From: Actinoplanes flavus
Lineage (GTDB): Bacteria > Actinomycetota > Actinomycetes > Mycobacteriales > Micromonosporaceae
Direction of reading: 5' to 3'
Length of the DNA stretch: 64,000 bases
Assembly: GCF_017592555.1 (NCBI RefSeq)
Contig: NZ_JAGFNS010000025.1
Span: 62,001-126,000 of the forward strand
This document shows positions 17,756 to 25,230 of the stretch, piece by piece. Position 1 is the stretch's first letter, and the number at the start of each line of letters is the position of its first letter. The position numbers and the translations under genes were made by a program. Under the pieces are notes generated by a model that saw only the letters and a program-made list of their open reading frames with translations, did no database searches and was not told the DNA's origin.

Positions 17756-17841
17756 CGGCGTGCAAGGACGGGATGTCACACCCGGCACGGTTAGTGCCGG
17801 ACGTCCCGGTCCGGCACAATGAGTCCCGAGGTGAAGCGATC

Positions 17842-19176
17842 ATGGACGGCCTGCTCCTGACCGCGGTGCTCCCGCTGGTCGCGTTCGCGCTGCTGACGGG
17901 TGGCAACGCGTTCTTCGTGGCAGCCGAGTTCGGGCTGGTGACCGTCGACCGTGCCGAGATCGACGCGCGTGCCCAGGCCGGCGACCGGCGGGCCGCCAAA
18001 GTCCGTACCGCCCTGCAGGAACTCTCCTTCCAGCTCTCCGGAGCGCAACTGGGCATCACGCTGACCGCGCTGCTCACCGGTTACCTGGCCGAGCCGGCGC
18101 TCTCGGAGATCTTCACCCCCGTGGTGGAACCGTTGGCCGGCCCGTCGACCGAGACCGTCACCCACGTGATCGCCCTGGTCGTGGCCACCCTGATCTCGAT
18201 GCTCTTCGGCGAGCTGGTGCCGAAGAACGCGGCGCTGGCCCGTCCGATGGGGATCGCGCTGCGCACCACCACCCCGCTGCGCGGCTTCTCGACCCTCTTC
18301 AAGTGGCTGATCGCCGCGCTCAACGGCACCGCCAACTGGCTGGTCCGCAGGCTCGGCATCGAGCCGCAGGAGGAGCTGGCCAGCGCCCGCTCGCCGGAGG
18401 AACTCGGCCTGCTCGCCGCGATCAGCGCCTCGGCCGGCGCGCTGCCGGCCGAGACCGCCACCCTGATGCGCCGGACCATCCGGTTCGGCGAGAAACGGGC
18501 GGCCAAGGCGATGACGCCACGCGTCGACGTGGTCGGTCTCAAGACCACCGCGAGCGCCGCGGATCTGATCACGGTGGCGCGGGAGACCGGCCACACCCGC
18601 TTTCCGGTGTACGAGAACACGCTCGACGCCGTGACCGGGGTGGTCGGCGTGAACGAGGCCCTCGGTGTGCCACCCGAGCGCCGGGCCGCCACTCGCGTCT
18701 CCACCCTGGCCAGGGAGCCGGTCTACGTACCGGAGAGTCTGAGCCTCGACAAGGTGCTGGAGGCGCTGCGGGCGGCGGGCGCCGACCTGGCCATCGTGGT
18801 CGACGAGTACGGCGGCACCGACGGCGTGGTCACCACCGAGGACCTGGTCGAGGAGCTGGTCGGGGAGATCGCCGACGAGTACGACACCGACCTCGCCGAG
18901 ACCGGAACCCAGGAGCTGACCGCCCCGGGTGGGGAGAAGACGTTCCTGGTCGACGGCCTCCTGCGCGAGGACGAGGTGCATGAGCAGACCGGCTTCCGGT
19001 TGCCCGAGGGGCCGTACGAGACGCTGGCCGGCTTCCTGCTCGCCCGGCTCGGCCACATCCCGGTCGCCGGGGAATCGCTGGAGGAAGACGGGTGGGAGTT
19101 CACCGTGATGGAGGTCGACCGGCACCGGATCGAGCAGGTCCGGGTGGTCGCGCCGGCGGAGAGCACCGATGAGTGA
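17842..19176 (+). CDS. CNNM/CBS/CorC-HlyC family membrane protein
   Basis: The protein has 444 residues. An N-terminal CNNM membrane domain (about 1-195, four hydrophobic segments, with the NAFFVAAEFGLV and SGAQLGITL motifs and MLFGELVPKNAAL) is followed by a pair of CBS domains (about 215-340) and a C-terminal CorC/HlyC domain. The family exports Mg2+ or Co2+ and is often misnamed hemolysin. I chose the ATG at 17842 (GAGGTGA site) over an upstream frame to 17728. A second CNNM gene follows 69 bp later, so the two are probably co-transcribed and may form a heteromer. Confidence 0.9.
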   Translation: MDGLLLTAVLPLVAFALLTGGNAFFVAAEFGLVTVDRAEIDARAQAGDRRAAKVRTALQELSFQLSGAQLGITLTALLTGYLAEPALSEIFTPVVEPLAGPSTETVTHVIALVVATLISMLFGELVPKNAALARPMGIALRTTTPLRGFSTLFKWLIAALNGTANWLVRRLGIEPQEELASARSPEELGLLAAISASAGALPAETATLMRRTIRFGEKRAAKAMTPRVDVVGLKTTASAADLITVARETGHTRFPVYENTLDAVTGVVGVNEALGVPPERRAATRVSTLAREPVYVPESLSLDKVLEALRAAGADLAIVVDEYGGTDGVVTTEDLVEELVGEIADEYDTDLAETGTQELTAPGGEKTFLVDGLLREDEVHEQTGFRLPEGPYETLAGFLLARLGHIPVAGESLEEDGWEFTVMEVDRHRIEQVRVVAPAESTDE

Positions 19177-19245
19177 GCTTGCGAACGAATCAACAGGCGC
19201 AGTTTCCCAGTCATGCCGACGCTGGAGCGCAGCGGAGGCGGCGGC

Positions 19246-20286
19246 ATGACCGAGCTTCTGTTCGTGGCGGTCCTGCTGGTCGGTAACGGGTTGTTCGTGG
19301 GCGGTGAGTTCGCGCTGATCGCCTCCCGGCGTACCGCGCTGGAACCGCTCGCCGAGACGTCCAAGGCCGCCCGGTGGGCGTTGTCGGCGATGAACCAGAT
19401 CCCGCTGATGATCGCCGGCGCGCAGCTGGGCATCACGATCTGCACGCTGGTCCTCGGCGCGATCGCCGAACCCACCGTGGCGCATCTGCTGGAGGGCCCG
19501 TTCTCCCGGGTGGGTCTGCCGGACAACGCGGTGCACCCGATCGCCTTCGTGCTGGCGCTGATGATCGTGACGTTCCTGCACACGGTGGTCGGCGAGATGG
19601 TGCCGAAGAACATCACCCTGGCCGGCCCGGAGCGCTCGGCGCTCATCCTGGGCCCGTTCATGCTCGCCTTCTGCACCGCCACCAAGCCCCTGCTCAACGC
19701 GATGCGCTGGGCGGCCAAGGTGATCCTGAGGATCTGGAAGATCGAGACCACCGACGCGGTGAAGACCGTCTTCACCGCCGAGGAGCTGGCCGGCATGGTC
19801 ACCCAGGCGCGCAGCGAGGGCCTGCTCGGCTCGGAACAGTACGCCCGGATCCACGCCGCCCTGGGTCTCAACAACCGCACCGCCGGCGACACGCTGCTGC
19901 CCTGGTCCCGGGTCACCACGGTGGCGGCCGACGTGTCACCGGCCACCCTGGAGTCGGTGGCCACCCGCAGCGGCCGGTCGCGCTTTCCGGTGGTCCAGCG
20001 TGAGACCCGGCGGGTGCTGGGCTTCGTTCATGTCAAAGACGTTCTCGGGTACGCCGCCACGCAACGCCGGCTACCCATCCCGCCCGAGGTGATCCGCCCG
20101 CTGGCCGTGGTTCCGCCGGACCGGGGCCTGGCCGACCTGCTGCTCACCATGCGCCGGGACCGGCTGCACATCGTCCTGGTCAGTGACGGGCGGCGCCCCC
20201 TCGGCGTGATCACGCTGGACGACGTGCTGCACGCCGTGATCGGAGAACCGGCCGGCGCCGCGCACCCGGCGGCCCGGGCGCGATGA
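19246..20286 (+). CDS. CNNM/CBS family membrane protein without CorC domain
   Basis: The protein has 346 residues: a CNNM domain with GNGLFVGGEFALI, AGAQLGITICTLVLG and VVGEMVPKNITLA motifs, followed by two CBS domains ending in LGVITLDDVLHAVIGE. The CorC/HlyC C-terminal domain of its upstream neighbour is missing. ATG at 19246 has a GGAGG site 8 nt upstream. The partner arrangement (full-length protein, then shorter CNNM-CBS protein) is common in actinomycetes. Confidence 0.9.
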   Translation: MTELLFVAVLLVGNGLFVGGEFALIASRRTALEPLAETSKAARWALSAMNQIPLMIAGAQLGITICTLVLGAIAEPTVAHLLEGPFSRVGLPDNAVHPIAFVLALMIVTFLHTVVGEMVPKNITLAGPERSALILGPFMLAFCTATKPLLNAMRWAAKVILRIWKIETTDAVKTVFTAEELAGMVTQARSEGLLGSEQYARIHAALGLNNRTAGDTLLPWSRVTTVAADVSPATLESVATRSGRSRFPVVQRETRRVLGFVHVKDVLGYAATQRRLPIPPEVIRPLAVVPPDRGLADLLLTMRRDRLHIVLVSDGRRPLGVITLDDVLHAVIGEPAGAAHPAARAR

Positions 20287-20409
20287 CCCGCGTCAGCCAA
20301 GATCGGTGTCGGCGGTTCGGTTGACCACGTTCGAGGGAACTTCCGCGGAACCGCTTGCGTCACGGAGTTTCGGTTAGCGATAGAAGCAGCAATCCGGACA
20401 ATAGCCCTC

Positions 20410-21288
20410 ATGCTTCACTCCTGTCGGCGTGCCCTGCCGATCGGCACCCTGTCCGTGGCCCTGGTCCTGGCCTGGGTACTTTCCCTCTCGCAGTGCACGG
20501 CCTCCGAAGCCGGCGTGGCCGACACGACACCGACGCCCTCGGGCCCGGCCGCTTCGACCGCCGTCCGGCCGGCGCCGGGCTACCTCGACAACGTCGGCGC
20601 CTTCTCGGCGCCCGTGGTGCCCGGCCGGATCCGTACCGCCGGTGGACCGCTCATCGTCCACTACGACTTCGACGACGGCGTCGACCACCCGATCGCCGAC
20701 GCCACCGGTGGTCACGAGCTACGGCCGCTGGGCCAGAACGGCGGGGTGCTGCGCCTCGTACCCCAGGGGTCCGGTCTTGCCGTCGCCTACCCGGACCGAT
20801 GCACCCTGCTGAGGGAACGCGACTGCCCCCGGGCGATCCTGGAGGGCGCGCGCGACGACAGCCTCAACCCCGGACAACGTCTGCTGCGCTACGGGGCGTC
20901 CATCCTGATGACCCACGCCGACCTCGCCGACGGCGCCAACGTCCTCCAGAAGGGCTACTCGGTCGGCGGCGTCAGCCAGTACAAGCTCCAGGTCGACCAC
21001 CGGCAGGGCCACCCCAGTTGCGTCATCGCCGGCCAGCGGGCCCGGATCTACCGCGCCGAACCGTGGATCGACGTGGCCGACGGCGCCTGGCACGACCTCG
21101 AATGCCGCCGCACCGTCGACCGGCTCATCATGTTCGTCGACGGCGCGCCCCGCGCCTCCGTCCCCGTCCCCCCGCAGGTGTCGATCGCCAACGCCGAACC
21201 GCTGCGCGTCGGCGGCAAGGGCCCGGGCCAGGGCAACGACCAGTTCGCCGGCGAGATCGACGACGTCTTCGTCCACATCGGCACCTGA
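20410..21288 (+). CDS. Secreted LamG-like (concanavalin fold) protein
   Basis: The protein has 292 residues. The N-terminus is a signal peptide (two basic residues, then hydrophobic residues 9-27) with a Cys at about residue 29 that could be lipidated, although the preceding SLSQ is not a good lipobox. A Thr/Pro linker follows, and residues about 75-290 form a LamG/concanavalin-like jelly roll: IVHYDFDD opening, VLQKGYSVGGVSQYKLQVD, W-H-D-L-E-C near 225 and a closing IDDVFVHIGT. Such domains bind sugars or wall polymers. No catalytic domain is attached. Confidence 0.8.
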   Translation: MLHSCRRALPIGTLSVALVLAWVLSLSQCTASEAGVADTTPTPSGPAASTAVRPAPGYLDNVGAFSAPVVPGRIRTAGGPLIVHYDFDDGVDHPIADATGGHELRPLGQNGGVLRLVPQGSGLAVAYPDRCTLLRERDCPRAILEGARDDSLNPGQRLLRYGASILMTHADLADGANVLQKGYSVGGVSQYKLQVDHRQGHPSCVIAGQRARIYRAEPWIDVADGAWHDLECRRTVDRLIMFVDGAPRASVPVPPQVSIANAEPLRVGGKGPGQGNDQFAGEIDDVFVHIGT

Positions 21289-21300
21289 GCCGGAGAACAC

Positions 21301-21344
21301 GGAAGCCCTGGCGGACCAGTAGGTCCTGACCAGGGCTTCCGTTT
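21301..21344 (+). terminator. Rho-independent terminator after the LamG gene
   Basis: An 11-bp stem GGAAGCCCTGG / CCAGGGCTTCC is followed by GTTTG. It lies just before the tRNA-Gly gene of the opposite strand and could serve both. Confidence 0.85.
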
Positions 21345-21345
21345 G

Positions 21346-21419
21346 TGGAGCGGGTGACGGGAATCGAACCCGCACTGTCAGCTTGGGAAGCTGATGTTCT
21401 GCCATTGAACTACACCCGC
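21346..21419 (-). tRNA. tRNA-Gly (CCC)
   Basis: The complement folds as a cloverleaf with acceptor stem GCGGGTG/CACCCGC, anticodon loop TTCCCAA (anticodon CCC) and T-arm GGTTCGATTCC. The 3' CCA is encoded (21346-21348). The body is 71 nt plus CCA. Confidence 0.95.
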
Positions 21420-21472
21420 AAGCTGCCCCACTGTACCTGATTATCCGAGTCGGTGGCGGCACCGCCCCGCGA

Positions 21473-21979
21473 TCAGCTGGCGACAGCGAGCGGGCGCCGT
21501 AAGCCGCGCGGCGCTCGCCAGGTCCGGGCGTAAGCGGGCAGGAACGGGGTGGCGGCCAGCGGAAGCGCGCCGGCCGGGCCGTGGCGGCGCAGCATGGCGG
21601 TGTCGACGGTCAGCTCGAAGATGCGCCAGTCGACGTCGGGCGAGGCGTGCAGGGCGCCGGCCAGTCGGGCGACCGTGAGCGGATCGTGCACCGGGACGGC
21701 GAGGCCGGTCAGGCAGGCCTCGTCGTCGTTGTCCTCCGGTGGATAGGCGTGGAGGGCGTAGCGGCTGTCACGCTCGAGGTCGCGGCGTTTCGGTGAGTCG
21801 ACGATGAAGCAGAACAGCCCGTCGTCGGTGAAGACCGGCGAGACCGGATGCAGGCGCGGGCCGCCGTCAGGGCGGACGGTCGCCAGATAGCCCATGCCGG
21901 GACCGTACTGCTCGAGCAGCGCACGGATGCCGTTGGCGAGCGTCGGCTCGGCGGCGGCGAAAGCGGACCAGGAAGCCAT
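21473..21979 (-). CDS. Pyridoxamine 5'-phosphate oxidase-like flavoprotein
   Basis: This 168-residue protein has the split-barrel pattern of the PPOX family: GYLATVRPDGGPRLHPVSPVF near residue 32, then VDSPKRRDLERDSRYALHAY. Such small members bind FMN, F420 or heme and reduce unknown substrates; the narrow function cannot be read from sequence. It diverges from dcd, with 75 bp between the start codons. Confidence 0.85.
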   Translation of the reverse strand: MASWSAFAAAEPTLANGIRALLEQYGPGMGYLATVRPDGGPRLHPVSPVFTDDGLFCFIVDSPKRRDLERDSRYALHAYPPEDNDDEACLTGLAVPVHDPLTVARLAGALHASPDVDWRIFELTVDTAMLRRHGPAGALPLAATPFLPAYARTWRAPRGLRRPLAVAS

Positions 21980-22042
21980 GCGGGCATTCTATCGAACATG
22001 TGTTCGAGACGGCCACCGAACACGCCGATCCGGGCTGGTCGG

Positions 22043-22054
22043 TATGGTGGCGCA
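22043..22054 (+). promoter_or_regulatory. Leaderless -10 box of dcd
   Basis: TATGGT at 22043-22048 ends six bases before the dcd ATG, and no Shine-Dalgarno sequence is present. This spacing fits a leaderless transcript that begins at the start codon, common in actinomycetes. Confidence 0.55.
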
Positions 22055-22633
22055 ATGCTCCTTTCCGACCGTGACCTGGTCGCCGAGATCAAGAGTGGTG
22101 GCCTCTCGCTGGAGCCGTTCGAGCCGACGCTCATGCAGCCATCCAGCATCGACGTCCGGCTGGACCGCTTCTTCCGGGTTTTCAACAACCACCTGTACAC
22201 GCACATCGACCCGGCCGAGCAGCAGGACGAGCTCACCGCCGCGGTCGAGGTGGAGGACGGTCAGCCGTTCGTGCTGCACCCGGGTGAGTTTGTCCTGGCG
22301 TCGACGCTCGAGGTGATCACCCTCGGACACGACCTGGCCGCCCGGCTCGAGGGCAAGAGCAGCCTGGGTCGCCTCGGCCTGCTCACTCACTCCACGGCCG
22401 GCTTCATCGACCCGGGGTTCTCCGGGCACGTCACGCTGGAGCTCTCCAATGTGGCGAACCTGCCGATCAAGCTCTGGCCGGGGATGAAGATCGGCCAGCT
22501 CTGCATCTTCCGGCTGTCCAGCCCCGCCGAGCACCCGTACGGGTCGGACGTCTATGGCTCCCGCTACCAGGGGCAGCGCGGGCCCACCGCGAGCCGGTCC
22601 GCGCAGAACTTCCGGACCTGGCCCACCCGTTAG
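22055..22633 (+). CDS. dcd: dCTP deaminase
   Basis: This 192-residue trimeric enzyme converts dCTP to dUTP (and, in the bifunctional actinobacterial type, on to dUMP) for dTTP synthesis. It starts MLLSDRDLVAEI and has the QPSSIDVRLD block, the active-site segment EGKSSLGRLGLLTHSTAGFIDPGF (split here as EGKSSLGRLG and THSTAGFIDPGF), and the C-terminal YQGQRGPTASR motif. Length is standard. A longer frame from 21848 reads through the promoter of the opposite gene and is not used. Confidence 0.95.
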   Translation: MLLSDRDLVAEIKSGGLSLEPFEPTLMQPSSIDVRLDRFFRVFNNHLYTHIDPAEQQDELTAAVEVEDGQPFVLHPGEFVLASTLEVITLGHDLAARLEGKSSLGRLGLLTHSTAGFIDPGFSGHVTLELSNVANLPIKLWPGMKIGQLCIFRLSSPAEHPYGSDVYGSRYQGQRGPTASRSAQNFRTWPTR

Positions 22634-22693
22634 AGGGAAATCACGCCGGCGCCACCATCGAGGGGCGGGCTCGAGCCGCCCTAGGATGGCGGC

Positions 22694-22987
22694 GTGTATC
22701 TCATGATTTCGACGTACCTGAAGCCGCTCGCCGAGGTGGACGAGGCCCGCGCCGATCACCTGGCCTTCGTCGCCGAGCTGGAGGAGGCCGGCTACTCGGT
22801 CACCGCGGGCCGGATCGACCCGCCGACCGGCGGCATCATCCTGCTGGACGTGGACACCGAGGCCGAGGCGCGGGAGCTGATCGCCAAGGACCCGTACGTG
22901 CGGCGCGGCCTGGCGTCCTACACCGCCACCGGCTGGCACCCGGCCCGCGGCGCCCTCGCCGGTTACCAGCGGGTGCGCAAGGACTGA
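22694..22987 (+). CDS. YciI-like protein
   Basis: This 97-residue protein has the ferredoxin-like YCII fold pattern: MYLMISTYLKPLAEVDEARADHLAF opening (His near residue 23), central GGIILLDVDTEAEARELIAKDPYV and a short tail. YciI relatives are small dimeric proteins of unclear enzymatic role. TAGGAT at 22682-22687 ends six bases before the GTG, which again suggests a leaderless transcript. Confidence 0.85.
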   Translation: MYLMISTYLKPLAEVDEARADHLAFVAELEEAGYSVTAGRIDPPTGGIILLDVDTEAEARELIAKDPYVRRGLASYTATGWHPARGALAGYQRVRKD

Positions 22988-23006
22988 CGTCCATCGTGGT
23001 GGGCGC

Positions 23007-23549
23007 CTACGGGTCGAGATCCGTTCCGGTCAGGAGACTGCGGATGGTCAGCTCCGCGCTGACCTCGGGCGGGCACTCGGCGACGATCACCGCGGTTCCC
23101 ACGTAGGCGGCGCCGAGCAGGTTTCGCAGGCCACGGGCCTGGGCGCCGGTGGCCGCCCAGTCGTCGACGACCAGCGCGCGGTCGGAGTCGCCGACCAGGT
23201 TCCGGCGGATGCCGAGGTGCTGTGTCTCGCCGCGGTGGTCGGCCGGGACGTCGGCCCAGATCATCGGCTCGGCGATGGCCCGGCGCGCGCCGGCCCGGTA
23301 GGCCTCGACGAATCCCACCCCCAGCGCCCGCGCCACCAGCGGGCCGACCATGAATCCGGTGACCTCCGGTGACACCACGACCGTGGGGCGTTCCGGTTGG
23401 AAGAGGTCGGCGAGCGCCGGTCCGAGCCCGCTCAGGATCCGCGGGTCACGCCACCACCCGGAGCGATCGCTGACCATGTAGTCGGTGCCGGGGCCGAGGT
23501 CGGTCCAGCGGAACGTGGAGCGCAGGAGATCACGGAGATCATCGGTCAC
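23007..23549 (-). CDS. Type I phosphoribosyltransferase family protein
   Basis: The protein has 180 residues and the PRPP-binding motif RALVVDDWAATGAQA near residue 125, preceded by a PTVVVSPEVTGFMVG strand-loop that matches APRT-like enzymes. It should transfer phosphoribose to a base such as adenine or a related purine, or act in salvage; the hood region that sets specificity is not diagnostic. It stands alone on the minus strand, convergent with the YciI gene. Confidence 0.8.
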   Translation of the reverse strand: MTDDLRDLLRSTFRWTDLGPGTDYMVSDRSGWWRDPRILSGLGPALADLFQPERPTVVVSPEVTGFMVGPLVARALGVGFVEAYRAGARRAIAEPMIWADVPADHRGETQHLGIRRNLVGDSDRALVVDDWAATGAQARGLRNLLGAAYVGTAVIVAECPPEVSAELTIRSLLTGTDLDP

Positions 23550-23672
23550 CCGGACATCCTGTCACCGGCTGTCGCCCTTCTTGGACCGACCGAACGACGC
23601 CGAACCCGACGGTGGGCCAGAACCTGTTCAGCCTACGGGTCAAGTTGATGCCCGACGTGTGGTCGATCGGGC

Positions 23673-24806
23673 ATGCTGTTCCGCGGAACCATGCATACTT
23701 TTCTGCCGGGCCGCCGCCCGCTGAGCCCAGGGAACCGCGCCGGACTCGGCGCGGCCCTCGTGCTGCTCGCCGTCGTGTCCGCCGTGGAACTGGCCGACGG
23801 CCCGCAGGAGGTGCACTACGTCGGTCTGCTGGCCGCGGTTCCGTTCGTGGCCGCGGTCTTCGCCGTCTGGCAGGTGGTGCTCGGCGCCGGGCTGCTGGCC
23901 ACCGTGGTCGGCGCGGTGTTCGTGGGCGTGGGCGGCGGGCAGATCGGGATGGTCGGGCTCGTCAATCTGATGGGCATCATGCTGGCGACCGGTGTGGCGG
24001 CCGCCGGGGCCACCATCCGGCAGCGGCAGTCCGAGCAGATCAGCGAGCTGTTGCGGCTCGCCGCGGTGGCCCAGCAGGCGGTGCTGCGGCCGATCGGGCC
24101 GCAGGTGGGCGCCCTGGCGGTGGCCGGCCGGTACATTTCGGCGACCGCGGCGGCGGACATCGGTGGAGACCTCTACGAGGCCCTCAACACGCCGTACGGG
24201 GTCCGGATCATCATCGGTGACGTGCGCGGCAAGGGCCTGGACGCGGTGCGGCTGGCGAGCATCGTGCTGGGGTCGTACCGGCACGTGGCGTACGAGCGGG
24301 CCGATCTGAAGTTGATCGTGGAGGACCTGGACCGTGCGGTGGCCCGCAGCGTCGGTGACGAGGACTTCGTGACCGCCGCCCTGGTCGAGGAGCGCGGCGG
24401 CACGCTGACCATCGTCAACTGTGGACATCCCGCGCCGCTGCTGCTGCGCCGGGGTCAGGTCATCCCGTTGGAGCCGCCGGCGCCGGCCCCGCCGCTCGGT
24501 TTCATGCCCGAGGTCAAGCCCCGGGTGGAGCGGCTGGAGCCGGGTGACCGGCTGCTGCTGTTCACCGACGGTCTCGGCGAGGCGCGCCGGGAGGGCGAGT
24601 TCTTCCCGACCGCCGACCGTGCCTGGCGCCTGCTCGGCCACGGCACGGTCGGCGACGGGCTGGCGTCGCTCGAAACCGCACTGGTGGATTGGGTCTACGG
24701 CCGTCTCGAGGACGACATCGCCCTGGTTCTGCTGGAGTACGCCGGCCCGGACGGCGGCACTGCCGTCTCGGTGCCGAGCTGGGAAGTCGGAGCCGCGGGC
24801 AGTTGA
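23673..24806 (+). CDS. Membrane-bound SpoIIE/PP2C-type phosphatase
   Basis: The protein has 377 residues. Three to four membrane helices lie in about residues 20-115, followed by a SpoIIE-type PP2C domain (about 145-365) with the metal-binding Asp residues in DIGGDLYEAL, DVRGKGLDAV, FTDGLGEARREGEFF and EDDIALVLLEY. Such proteins dephosphorylate STAS anti-anti-sigma factors and so switch alternative sigma factors. No STAS or RsbW-like gene is next to it, so the target is unknown. An internal ATG at 23691 is an alternative start. Confidence 0.88.
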   Translation: MLFRGTMHTFLPGRRPLSPGNRAGLGAALVLLAVVSAVELADGPQEVHYVGLLAAVPFVAAVFAVWQVVLGAGLLATVVGAVFVGVGGGQIGMVGLVNLMGIMLATGVAAAGATIRQRQSEQISELLRLAAVAQQAVLRPIGPQVGALAVAGRYISATAAADIGGDLYEALNTPYGVRIIIGDVRGKGLDAVRLASIVLGSYRHVAYERADLKLIVEDLDRAVARSVGDEDFVTAALVEERGGTLTIVNCGHPAPLLLRRGQVIPLEPPAPAPPLGFMPEVKPRVERLEPGDRLLLFTDGLGEARREGEFFPTADRAWRLLGHGTVGDGLASLETALVDWVYGRLEDDIALVLLEYAGPDGGTAVSVPSWEVGAAGS

Positions 24807-24807
24807 C

Positions 24808-24963
24808 TCAGGCCGCGTCTTCCTCGGGTTCGGCCGGTGCGGCCGGTGAGGTCGGGGCCGGAGCGGGCGGGAGCTGGTCGGGCTGACGATGCCGGCCGAT
24901 GTAGTTGCGCGGTTGGTTCGCTTGGCGCGGCTCCGGAATCAGGCTCTTGATCGTGGCGAACAT
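24808..24963 (-). CDS. Small Pro-rich hypothetical protein (51 aa)
   Basis: The ATG at 24963 follows a CAGGGGGA ribosome site, and the product has a basic first half (MFATIKSLIPEPRQANQPRNYIG is the opening; only its first 20 residues are ordered-looking) and a Pro/Ala/Glu tail. It is convergent with the SpoIIE phosphatase, and the two stops are adjacent. I do not recognise a family. Confidence 0.5.
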   Translation of the reverse strand: MFATIKSLIPEPRQANQPRNYIGRHRQPDQLPPAPAPTSPAAPAEPEEDAA

Positions 24964-25153
24964 GGCGTCCCCCTGTTCGTGGCTGTCTATCCGGTGAAAC
25001 GAACCATCCGGGTCCTCGATACGTGATCCGAGCGTCGAAGTAGGCAAATGGCCGAACGGCTGTCCTGTTATCCACCCGATCGGAGACGTTTGCCCCGCGA
25101 ACCGACGGACAACGGCCTCTTACCGGTCGGCACATCCCATGAACGCTCCCGGG

Positions 25154-25202
25154 TTGTCGCAAGCTACCGATCAGTAATACAGTGTGGTTACTGACGGGTA
25201 AC
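25154..25202 (+). promoter_or_regulatory. fadE promoter with palindromic operator
   Basis: TTGTCG at 25154-25159 and TACAGT at 25178-25183 are spaced by 18 bp. The palindrome GTTACTGACGGGTAAC at 25187-25202 follows the -10 box and would cover the transcription start. It matches the palindrome in the etfD-like promoter at 15515-15528 in 11 of 14 core positions. A repressor site for fatty-acid breakdown genes is inferred. Confidence 0.6.
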
Positions 25203-25230
25203 TCGCGTCCGGAGAGCGGGGCCAAGCACC

